Part shown: positions 40,092-50,366 of the stretch, piece by piece | Numbering within the stretch: position 1 is the first letter of the stretch | How the letters are laid out: every line of letters starts with the position of its first letter | Source: Trichaptum fuscoviolaceum | Lineage: Eukaryota > Basidiomycota > Agaricomycetes > Hymenochaetales > Trichaptaceae | NCBI GenBank assembly: GCA_910574455.1 | Contig: CAJSYZ010000006.1 | Coordinates: 729,981 to 793,980 of the forward strand | Length of the DNA stretch: 64,000 nt | Reading direction: 5' to 3' | The notes under the pieces: model-generated | Told to the model about the DNA's origin: nothing | The model's database searches: none | The model's input: the letters and a program-made list of their open reading frames with translations, nothing else | Made by a program: the position numbers and the translations under genes

Positions 40092-41465
40092 ATGTCAACA
40101 CCCACTGGCCTTGCACTTCTGGGCGCTGGAATATTCGCCAAAGGTGCATAGCGTCTAATTCACGAGTATTCGCCGCCATGGTACTGACATGTGCTTGTAA
40201 TGACAATTAATGCTCCTCGTCAATAGAGGCGCATCTACCGGCTGTAGCAGCCCTGGGTACCTCCGTCGCCCTGCGCGCCGTCTACTCGCGCTCCCAGAAA
40301 TCTGCGTCAGATCTTGCAGCAGCAGCCAAGACGTCTCTGAATCTCAACTCTCCGCCCGATGTCTACTCCGATGACAGCGACAACACACTCCCGGCGCTGC
40401 TAGCCCGGTCGGACATCACCTTCGTGATCATAGCTCTGCCAATCTCTCACCAGCCGTCGGTTGTCCTGCAATGTCTAGCCGCAGGAAAGCACGTGTTGTC
40501 CGAGAAACCCGTCGCACCGGATGTCAAGTCCGGTATCGACCTCATCGCTGAGTACGAGAAGACGTATAAGCCGAAGGGCCTCATCTGGCGCGTTGCGGAG
40601 AACTACGAGACCGAGCCGGGCTACCGGGCAGCCGTGCAGGCCATACGTGCGGGCAAGATTGGCGACATCCGTTTCTTCCGCCTCAGTGCGGTTGGCTATG
40701 TTGACAAGGACTCGAAGTGGTACAAGACGCCCTGGCGGACTGTCCCTGACGTACGCGCCTTTCGTGCCTCGGATGCACATCACTCACTGACAAGCTCTTG
40801 TTATCTTATCTCGGTACATTTATAGTACCAAGGTGGCTTCTTGGTGCGTCTATCAATGTATCGAAAGTCTTTCCTTGGCTGATACATTCCTACAGCTAGA
40901 CGGCGGCGTGCACTCGGTCGCGCTTCTCCGCACGCTGCTCCCGACGCCCATCCAGCAAGTGACGTCGTATGCCTCTCTCTCGCGGGAGCACCTTGCGCCG
41001 CAGGACACAGTCACCGCCCTCATCTCCTGCACGCCCATCGCCAATCCTCCCAGCGACTCCAAAGACAAGCTCGCGCACGGGATTTTCGAGCTGAGCTTCG
41101 CAGCCCCCGCGCCCTCGCGCGCCGGCGTAGGCAATGCGACGATCATAACAGGCAACAAGGGCTGGCTCCAGATCGCGAACGCAAAGGGTGCGGACGGGAA
41201 GCCCGTCGTGCGCACGACGCTGCATAAGGTCACGCACGAGCCGGCGAAAGAGGGCGATGAGCTGAAAGAGGAGGAAGAGGTGATTGACGAGAGGCCGAGG
41301 GGTGTCGAAGCGGAAGTCGCTATCTTCTTTGATCTCGTGAACGGGGGAAAGGATGAGGGGTTCGGTGATCCGAAAGGTGCTCTCTTGGACGTCGCTGTCA
41401 TACAAGCTACATTGACGAGCGAGGGAATACCTATTGATATTCAGAAGCTCGTACAAGAGGGTTAG
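40092..41465 (+). CDS. Gfo/Idh/MocA-family NAD(P)-dependent oxidoreductase
   Basis: Four exons, 40092-40143, 40227-40750, 40826-40843 and 40896-41465, sum to 1164 nt (387 aa). The N-terminal Rossmann fold has LGAGIFAKEAHLPAV and the family signature LSEKPVA, whose Lys is the usual catalytic and cofactor-contacting residue. The C-terminal alpha/beta domain contains LLDGGVHSVALLRTLLP, created by splicing an 18-nt exon. Similar fungal proteins are annotated as dimeric dihydrodiol dehydrogenase-like or sugar dehydrogenases; the substrate is unknown. A Lys/Glu-rich insert (GDELKEEEEVIDERP) is unusual but in frame. No signal peptide, so cytosolic. The gene appears intact. Confidence 0.9.
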
Positions 41466-42682
41466 CTCTTTGATATCTACGTAGAATAAGGAAAACATTG
41501 TAAAGTACAGGAGAACACAAGACTATGAAAGAATAAATGTATGAATTATAATGATCGAGACGAGGCACGTTTACCCCGGATCTGCCCCAGGAACGAACGC
41601 AACGGCCGCAGCCGTAGCCGAAGGGCGCGTCCGTTATACGATCGTCTTACAAGACTCATTTGACTCATAGGTACGATATACTTTCATCATATGATAACTG
41701 CGCCAAGCAACGCGTTCCTCTTCAAAGATGCATCGAGATCGAGTTAAAGTACTGCTCGCTGTTGTATGTACCTCCTCGTTGCTCCTATGTCAGCTACTCG
41801 CAAGTGCTCACAGCCAACAGTCATTGAGAATCAGGTATTGGCCTTTTACAGTAAGAGCTTACCAGGGCAGCTCATGGCCAGGCAAGGAAAGGCATAATGC
41901 TGAGGAGCCCATAAGTTGTCTTTATGTCCTTTGACGAGAGAGCAATAAAATGGTCAGGCGCCATGTCGTCACGACTCACACATGCCTCACGTACGTTCGA
42001 TTCTTTGGTTACGTCCTCTGAAAACTCGAAGGAGAGAAGCAGTTGAAAGTCGACTTAGCACCAGGAAGATGACACAGGACTCGTGACGTTGGAAGATGTT
42101 TGTTTGAGACGGACCGCTGAATCGCTAAACCCGTTCGAGTATTACAATCCCTGCAATGCTCCATTAGCCTCCACAAGCTTCTGTATAGATACTCAAATGG
42201 ATCGCGGGAAGTAAGCCAACAGTGTCTAGCGATGCAGCAATAGTACGGACCGTAGACCGGAGATGAAAGCTGTAACTTTAAGACTAAAAGCAAGGAAGAC
42301 TAGGATGCGGAGCACGACGGAGCGGCGCACTGCACGGTATAGTTTATGCTGTAAGTTTCAGCCTCCAAGGCCATATGATCGTAAACGAGAGTAGCTTCTT
42401 GACCGACGGCGCCCCGAGTTCAGGCTTCTCCTGATCGAAGCCATTCAGATATGTAGGCATCGAAAATTCCCAACATGGCCTAACGATGGGACTAGAAGAC
42501 AGTCAGTTCAGCCATTATGCATAAGACGAACCGGGTCCCGAAGCTTGAGTTGAAAGTGACGCCACAAGGGCGACGACTTTGAACGTCCATTATAACCGAG
42601 CATGTGCATCTCGTAATGCTTCCGGTAGATATGAAGGAAGCTGCTGTTAAGCCTCGAGAAGTGCTGGAAGACAATACCGGTT
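41466..42682. other. Intergenic
   Basis: About 1.2 kb. A plus-strand open frame at 41728-41934 begins with a signal-peptide-like stretch but has no splice support and is not called. Nothing else recognised. Confidence 0.35.
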
Positions 42683-43232
42683 TCACCCGCGGCGTTTAAA
42701 GGTTTCTTTGGCACTCCCAAAGAAGTCAAAGATAGACCAGTTGGTGTTGGACGCTTTCAGCTTCCCTGGTACAGAATGCATATCTACGAGCATCAGTTAC
42801 GAGATAGTTGCATTGATTCAACAGCGAGGATTGGTTTGAAAAGATATACATACTCACCCGAGTTTCCGCTCGCGTACTATGCCTCTTGTGACCAGGTTAA
42901 CTTTCCGAATCGTCGTGGAAGCTGGCAATTTGCATTACTGGCGCGATAATCTTGCACCTAAAGCTTCGCGCACGCAAAAGTCCAGTCTTCAAGACGTAAG
43001 CAGAGTAACCAACTAAACACATCGTCCCAGGAGAGCTGCGATCGCCTCGATGACGATGAAGGAAATAGACCTCATGTCCGCGGATACCCAGCGTCTTAAC
43101 ACAGAAGCCCACGAGAATCAGCGAAATTCCCCCGAACTTCTTTGACAGTCCCTGGACGTCCGTTTCCAATCGGCTAACGCGGGAGCGAATACAAGCCTGT
43201 GCAGTGACATGCTGTGGAACAACAGATATCAA
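42683..43232 (-). CDS. Unresolved small spliced gene
   Basis: The 3' part looks coding. An exon at 42683-42783 ends ...WSIFDFFGSAKETFKRRG. It is preceded by an intron with a GTGAG donor and GTAG acceptor, and a short upstream exon near 42858-42876 that keeps frame. The 5' part up to about 43232 has open frames but I could not chain them convincingly. The gene sits tail-side of PEX3 on the same strand, separated by about 100 bp. Family unknown. Coordinates are a span, not an exon model. Confidence 0.3.
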
Positions 43233-43327
43233 ATATGTATATAGATTAGGATATGTACATTGTACAGAGGCAGTGACACGGGGGTGGTGGCGACCCGGGG
43301 CGTTTGAAAGACGAACGATGGACAGAA

Positions 43328-45316
43328 TTATTGGGATTGAAGATAGTTGTCGTAATTTGAATAGATAATTGCTGCGAACGTGGTCATTTCCTTCAAGTCA
43401 ACGATGCCCTGCCAATAGTTGATGTGTGAAGAACGGCATCTCAGAGGATAGAAAATGCACTCACGTCAACAAGCTCGTTCGGCACAGTATCGAGGGCTAA
43501 GTGGCCCCAGCGAGCTAGTCCGGGCATAAGACCAGCAAGTCGGACCTTTTCCGCCTCCTCGCCTAACCCGCTTGCCGCATCGCCGACAAAGACGTTGCGG
43601 TTCAAGCCAGCCAGCAGGACCTCCGTCGCGCGATCCAAGGACTTCTCCAGCACATGCACGTACGCCGTTGACGAGACCGTCTCACGCATCTCGTCGAGAA
43701 GACGGGAGAGATTCACGTCCGACTCCTGGTCGCGGGTACGAGAAGGTGGGGAAAGGAAATCGCGAACGGAGTAGCCCGGTGGTGTCCCCCCTCCAAGAGC
43801 AAGGCTAAGGGTCTCCGGAGTCGGGGGGATGATAGTTGATAAGAAGCTACACACAACGTGAGTTACGAAAGAAGGATGGACGCTTTCATTTCCCTCACTT
43901 TATTCTTCGCTCTACGCCCTCATAAGTGACCTCGTGTTCGACTCTGCGACGAACATCACTTAACAGTCTATGCAGCTCCATAGGCCCAAGTTTTTGTTTT
44001 AACGATACTCTAGACCAAAATAAGTTTCAATGGTAGGACAAACGATGATCTAAACTTACCCCTCAAAGACTTCTTCTACACTTCTTCTTACGCGCTCTCC
44101 GACATCTTTCCAGCCTACGTAGAGCAGCCACCAGCTCAGGCTCAAGAACCTTCTTTCTGTATCTTCCGATACAAGACTGACATCCTGAAGATCTGCATCC
44201 AATTCCTCGTCTAGGTCGGGTAGGCCGCCAAAGAATAGAGAAGACACGGAAGCTTGGAAGATTCGTCGCTCGCGAAGCTTTTCCTCCCGACATAACTGGA
44301 TGATGGATTGTAGATACTTAGATCGGCCGATGATATTGAGTTGTACGGTAGTCAATAGAGTGAGAAGAGTTGTGGAGTATATAATGGTCATAGTTCGAGT
44401 GAAGGCTAGATCATCGATGAACTGTAAGCATTGAAGAGAAATTAACTTGCCAAGTACTCACTTAAAATTTTGATCTCATTCCAGAGTTGCGTTTTAGTCT
44501 TGGGTATCATTGCGGATTCATACTGACCCTGTAAATCCAGTGTTAGTTTTATAGACAAGGAAATTAGACGGATATCTCACAGCACGTTCACTCGCACTTG
44601 TCGAAGCTGCGGACTCACTAAGTAAAGAGTCCGACATATAAGCGCCTACATTTGATCGAGGGGAGCCATGGGTAGATTCTGAGTGTTGATGTGAACTTGA
44701 GGGCATAGCTAGTGCGTCGCTTCCGGAGGAAGAAGCCATTTGCGAACTGAACTCGTCTGCCCAGCTGGGAGCCTGTGATGTCTCCGATGGTAGACTGAGT
44801 ATTGAATCCCCCAAGCCACTGGAGACATCCAACATACTGGCATCGGTTCCTGCTGTCGACAGCATGTCCGACCGCTCATCATGCAAGGCGGTTTCTCTCG
44901 TTACTTCGCCGCTGGAAGTAACACTCGATCCAGACGAAAAGAGATTTGGTGAAGTCCCGCCTCCTTGCTTGCTCTTCGACGTCCGCTGCAATTCGCTAGT
45001 AACACTTTCGACATCCATACCCTCCATTATCGCTTTACTGAGTATCGGAAGCCGGGTCATGGTTGTAAAGACAACATCCTCTTGGTTCTGCTGAAAGCGC
45101 CGGCGCAAGCTTGATGTCCTTGAGATTCTGCTTTTTTGAGACAGTATGAAAAGCTCACTTTTCTCTCGCCCTCTGCATCTCCATAGCCTGTTCCCTCATC
45201 TCCTCGAACCTATCCATTACATATTTCCCAGTCATGTAAAGCGTCCCCACAAACCCGGCCGTCGTGGCCAAGCCCCTCCTGCGCTCATAGAAATAGCTTC
45301 GTATTCGGTCGAGCAT
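43328..45316 (-). CDS. PEX3: Peroxisomal biogenesis factor 3 (peroxin-3)
   Basis: Seven exons: complement of 43328-43408, 43465-43846, 43899-44009, 44060-44405, 44462-44528, 44581-45127 and 45159-45316. They total 1692 nt, 563 aa. The N-terminus MLDRIRSYFYERRRGLATTA, with the membrane segment GFVGTLYMTGKYVMDRF, is typical of Pex3. So are LRRRFQQNQEDVVFTTMTRL, FTRTMTIIYSTTLLTLLT and the C-terminal FLSTIIPPTPETLSLALGGG. Pex3 anchors Pex19 at peroxisomal and ER membranes during insertion of peroxisomal membrane proteins. A Ser-rich insert of about 100 residues (44620-44960) interrupts the conserved part. The first intron would be only 31 nt with the acceptor chosen, or 43 nt if an AAG acceptor 12 nt downstream is used, which removes four residues. 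The gene appears intact. Confidence 0.93.
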
Positions 45317-46188
45317 TGCGATCTTCACATCGATCTGAGTAAAGGACGGATAATCAAAGTAGCTTTTACTCCTAGATTCTTAGAATATTTCAGTGAAGGT
45401 GAGGGAAGAGGATACAAGCATGTTATGGCAGCCGTACTCTATGTAGTCAAAGTTAAGACGAGATCGCGTATTTACCGCCGCGATTTCACGTGCATTCAAG
45501 ATGGCCGCATCCGAGTCACTGTTACTAGTGTCACGGCGGTGTGATACATCAGGGAAACTTCCTTTTGCTTACGGCGACTGACGCGTCCTGACGCGTCCTG
45601 ATTTGGCTGGCACCTGTCTGAAGGGTCGCTACTTCGTCTGAAAATACACTGATTGCCTTATCTCACTGAAATAAGGAGTGTTTCAGGATGCAAGCCGTCT
45701 CTCAGTGCATCAGAATGCAAGTCAGGATTTCAGTGCTCAAGTGTAATACATCAGGGATTGCTTACGGCGGCTGGCGCGTCCTGAAGCTTCCTTAAATGGG
45801 TTGAAGCGTTGTCATGCCTGCCTGAAGTGTTGCCTGGCTGCCTGATGGCCTTAAAACGGCGTTTCAGGACAAAACCAGTGCGTAAGGAGGGAAGCTGTAC
45901 ATCAGGTGGCAAGTCAGACTCAAGTGAGATTTACTACTACTACCACTACTGTACTCAAGTGAACTTGGACCTCTGTTTTGAGATTTCAAGCTACCTTCAT
46001 CTTCATGACATCTTGAAAGCGACAGCAAACACCATTGACAACCTCAGTCTACAATGATCATTCAACAAGAAGCAATTCAATAATAGATACAATCACGATG
46101 CTCCTGGCAACTTTTGAAGACAAGAGCATGCACTCAACAATTTACTCAACAAGATAACACCGTTAGCACTATTCAAACGGGCCTCAGC
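45317..46188. other. Intergenic with short degenerate repeats
   Basis: Two diverged direct copies of ACATCAGGG...GCTTACGGCG.CTG.CGCGTCCTGA lie at about 45546-45605 and 45748-45790, with a third ACATCAGG near 45899. They may be remnants of a repeat family. No gene called. Confidence 0.4.
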
Positions 46189-47046
46189 CTACTCAATATC
46201 GAGCATTGGGAAGTGATGGATTACTGTATCCGGTAAGGCCAAGGCATCTTGATTCAAGACGGAAGCAACAGCAAACGTGCTGTGCGCGTCGATTGCCGCA
46301 TCTAATAGAGCAGATGCAAGTGAGAAGATGGTCAGCCTGAGTGACAACTTCAAAAGGATAACTTACAATGGACTTGAGCAGCCGACAGCTCAACTTCGGC
46401 CCAATTGCTCATCGTGACCAAGACATCTTTTTCGATGTTTGTCTGCAGGAGCCTGCCCGCCATCTCCTCCAGCTTTATAAACGGTTGCGGAAACTTGAAC
46501 CAGAGACGGGGGTTCAGAAGCAGCTGGAGCCAAGTTGGCGTTCTTGGCCAGAAATCGGGGTAAACGAAGCGCGCCCAATCTGTCAAATCGACACAGGAGG
46601 ATACGGGAATGTCAAATTTATTCCTGATGCGAGTCGCATCACCTGCCAATTAGTTCAGTTATGCCGCATAATGAGAGAAGAAATGGGATTGTCGTACCAG
46701 CGATTCCTGCTGACACTTTCCATACAGTTTCATCACCTAATAATTGTTCCAATCTTGGGGGAAGAGCATTAAGTAGATGAGTCCGGAGGAGGAACACATG
46801 TTGCTGAACCGCGAGTTGGATGAGGTCCACGCAATATAGCTCTGGTGAGTTACTCGCCCATTCAATGTCGAGGGCAACGAAGCGTCGTTCCGGGGCATCC
46901 GGCAAGGAAGCATAGATGACGTCTACGGCATTCTCCATCGTCGCGGTGGTCAGACATACTTCAGGAACAAGAGGTCCGAGTGTATAACTGCGAAGTTGAA
47001 GAAGAGGCGTTGGCGGAACCCCCAGGTAGTCGAGGAGATGTTGCAT
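46189..47046 (-). CDS. DEDDy-type 3'-5' exonuclease
   Basis: Three exons, complement of 46698-47046, 46367-46642 and 46189-46301, total 738 nt (245 aa). Motif I reads VALDIEW (Asp and Glu). Motif II lies in KVSAGIAGDATRIRNKF, rebuilt across the first intron (Asp). Motif III is HYAAIDAHSTF, where splicing creates the Tyr and Asp. These are the catalytic residues of the WRN/RNase D-like DEDDy exonucleases, which trim DNA or RNA 3' ends with two metal ions. It is a stand-alone domain without an RQC, HRDC or helicase region. The start at 47046 keeps frame, but an upstream exon is possible because the beginning looks abrupt. Confidence 0.85.
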
Positions 47047-47934
47047 CTGTTTGTGAAGCTGGCAAAAAGTCAGTGCAGTGATTTTGAGAGGAAATAGAAA
47101 GTAAGCACAATTTTTTGCATCCTAGATATCCTCCTTTGTGTCCAAGGAAGTCTTCGCGCGATGCGTACTCGAAGCACAGCATGGTCAATCAATAGGAGCA
47201 TGTGGAGCCCCAACAGAATGTGATAAAAGTTCATGGCGAAGGGTTGAATGGGTGGGTGGGTGGCGGGGAGGGGCGACACCCACTCCGAGTTCACATTTAT
47301 ACAAAGCTCTTGCACGCATTTTTCTGATGCCTTATTCTTCTGGGAAAAGAAGAGAGGAATCTATCAGTGCATTGTACTATGGCTCGGATAAACCTCAAGC
47401 TGAACTGACAGGAGATAAGAAGGATTTCTTCTAGATGACTCGATTATGAGGCTTCTTTTCATTTTATGCACAAACAAACAAGAAAGTGAGTCAGGTTAAC
47501 TCCGAAGAAGTCGGGAAGACATAGCTCACTACACAAGAAGCTGTTTCATCAGCTCTAGAAGGCAAAGCCATGAGTAAGCCGTCATACAATCAGTCATCCC
47601 TGGACACAACTCGAAACCGGAACCATGCCGATATGGGAAATGGGATCAATGCACCCCAATCCGCTTTGAAAGAAGTAGATTGAATGAAGGCACGTTTCTT
47701 GACCTTAGAGCTGGGGGGATTGCGCTGTCGGCCAATAATCGACTTATTCTGCATATTGAAACCGAGCGATCTCCGTTTCGGCGGCAATGGTGGTGGCACA
47801 GAGGTGTTTGTCGTGGAATAGGACATGACTACTTGAACGATATCTAAGATGAAGTAATACTTTTTCCCGTTTGATGCATTCGCAATTTGCGTCGTGAGCT
47901 GCTTTGCCAACGTCAGGTAGACTGTTTGACGCAC
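47047..47934. other. Intergenic
   Basis: About 0.9 kb between the exonuclease and the decayed AAA ATPase. Short open frames only. Confidence 0.35.
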
Positions 47935-48995
47935 CTCTCATCAATGAGCTCGAGCTCAAGGTTGCGGTACTCGAGGCATCGGACGCAAATACCGACACCG
48001 GAATTTCCGAAATCGATCCAGAGGATGGGGTGTGGTGGGGAGGCTGATCCCATCGAGCTCGCCTTCGCGTTTGGTGATCTCGGGCTTCTTGACGTCCGCG
48101 TACAGGAAGAAGTCGCAGAAGAGCGCTTGAGCCTGCCTAGGGCTTGCGCTTTTGAACTCGATCCAAACATCCATGCCACCGGGGCGCGAGAGCGCGGGGT
48201 CGAAACGCTCAAGATGGTTCGTCGCTGCGACGAGAAGAGGAAGTGGCCAACAGCAGCGGCGACACCATCAAGTGCATTAAGAAGGCCAGAAAGAGAGAGC
48301 GTGTTCACGTCGGATAGAGTGTCATATTTCTTGCTTTTCTTCTTCTTGCCAATTTCTTCATTGTCGTCATCATCGTCATCTTATCCTTGTTGTCGGACAA
48401 CAAAGAGCTCTTCTTCTTACCACCAGGAACACAGGTTGAGGACCCGTCGCGCGAAGTTGAGCGAGTGAATGCAGCGTCAAGGTCCTCGAGAAGGACAATT
48501 CACAGGGCAGGCACACGGCCCATAAGCGACGACAACGTCACATCGTTCATCCAAAAAGCGGAACGTGAGATGGCGAGAATGTCGAGCATGAGCGCGCCAG
48601 CAAGGGCATGGATCAACGATGATCTGCCCAAGCCAGGGACACGATAGAGGAAATTGTCGCGACGAGAGTGGTTACCACGGTCAGCGCACCACTGATTCAG
48701 AAAGAGAGGTTAAACTTTCAGTCGATGTGTGGCACTTTATGTACATACCTTCTCTGATTGCAAGAAGTCCCTTGTGTCGGCAAGGAGCATCTCTTAAATC
48801 CCCGCCATGAGCCATGGAATCAGCGAAATAGATATGAATTTGATGGTCGTCTGGTGAGGCAAACTGGAAGCCTTTGAGCTCCTCATCTCCGAATGACTTG
48901 TCTCTGAAAGAAGACTTGCCCGGCAAGATGGTGCGCGCTGTCGTCTCGAACTCGTAAGCGTGCTGGCATTCTAAGCGCTTCAACAACCATAGCAT
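47935..48995 (-). pseudogene. Decayed BCS1-like AAA ATPase
   Basis: Remnant of a mitochondrial-chaperone-BCS1-type gene. Recognisable blocks in order on the minus strand: the BCS1_N start MLWLLKRLECQHAYEFET (48995); FRDKSFGDEELKGF; a Walker A-like GRSSLIHALAGALMLDI (about 48630) where the P-loop Lys is Arg; SAFWMNDVTLSSLMGRVPA followed directly by an in-frame TGA (about 48510); Walker B IVLLEDLDAAFTRS; NTLSLSGLLNALDGVAAA; a frameshift; NHLERFDPALSRPGGMD, where the usual RPGRMD arginine is Gly; and FKSASPRQAQALFCDFF. The broken frame, P-loop change, arginine loss and stop make activity very unlikely. The 5' and 3' limits are approximate. Confidence 0.75.
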
Positions 48996-50366
48996 CAGCC
49001 AGTCATGTAGTTGTGTTCATCGGGTCATGAGCTATTGTTGCAATAGCGGATAACTACTAGGGCTACTTACCAGTCCCCACAACAATGAAAGTGTCTCCGG
49101 AAGTCTCTAGTTTCCAACCTGACCATGGCTGTCAGTGGTGGTAGCGGACAACGGAGGGCCTGTGATGCCAGTGTCAGACCCCACGTGGGAAGTCATCATG
49201 TCGATGCTGGGTACTACTAGTAGCAGGAGTGCGATGGCAATGGTGGTGGTGCTGTCTGGCGGTGTTCCAGAATTGCACCATCTTGCGTGCGCTGTAAACG
49301 GTGTGAGCTAGGATTCTGTATCAAATGGTATGTAAATAACGTGAAGTAAAAGGATTGAGAAGGAGAATAAACTCACCAGCCTTGAACTCCTGTGCCATGC
49401 TCGTGCAGACCTCTGTCTCCCATTCCGCCCAGATCTGTTACGACATAATTTAGTACAAAGTGCAGGAGAGCAGCGCATGGAAGATGTCGTATGTGAAGGA
49501 GACAGCGCCAAGGTTGAAGAAAATGACAAGCCTCAAGGTAGTGCAAGAGGATGAGATGAGAGAGTTTGTGCGCATGGTGGGGGAGTTGAGGAAGGGGCTC
49601 AGTCTGGGAAAAGGCAAGCGGCGATGTCCACGTCGGGCTCTTGCTGACTCGGAGTCGGGAAAACAATACTACCAAGTTGCGTGTCTGTCTTTGAATCAAG
49701 GTTGGTCGCAAAGCCCATTTGTTCCAGCTCCTCCGTCGTCTGCCAGAAGGCAATAGCATAAGTCAAGCCGTCCAAGTTCCCTCTGACCTAGAACGTCCCG
49801 AGAATAACAACCGGTCATTCCATTAAAATTATTATACCTAATAGTTGTCGAGCAGAGCAGTTGTAGTAGTAGCCGGACCGACCTTCGCCCCTCAGGCTTA
49901 GTTTACTAGTACTAGTAGTTTCCGACTTCAAGCTGACCTCCGAGTCGGAAGAACTTCCGAGTCTGAGCCTGAGACCGAGTCATGGGACTTCAAGTTCAGC
50001 TCAAAAGTTCAAGTTGCCGAACAGTGACCCGTAACGATGTTCGGTCTTCAGGTTGGTAGACCCGGATTCGAGCCAGTCGTGAATTTATCGAGCAGTAATT
50101 AGAGCATCACTGGTGCCAGTGAGTCCAAGTCCGACTCGGAATAGTTAGTAAACAATTCATATCGTTTTTTATTTACATACAGTCATACAACAACTTGAAT
50201 ACCGATGCACAGAAAACACAAGTATAAGGTCGACGAACACAGAACAGGAGACAAACATACAAAGACACAACTTGAATACTAGTGGTATGCACTGGTATGA
50301 GGTAATACTACGAAAAGAAAACAGTTAGAAATAGTATGAGTACAAGCCTGAGTCCTCACTGGCAGG
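48996..50366. other. Repeat-rich intergenic region
   Basis: The left part may contain more of the degenerate BCS1-like 5' end, which I could not chain. From about 49850 to 50360 the DNA is dominated by ACTAGTACTAGTAG, CCGAGTCGGAAG and TTCAAGTTCAAG motifs. No gene supported. Confidence 0.4.

Noticed and set aside
41728..41934. Plus-strand 68-aa frame with a signal-peptide-like start
   Set aside because: The region after the hydrophobic stretch is not protein-like, no splice support was found, and chance hydrophobic starts are common.
49460..49756. Plus-strand 98-aa charged frame
   Set aside because: No homology was recognised, the frame overlaps poorly ordered repeat DNA, and no start context or intron supports it.
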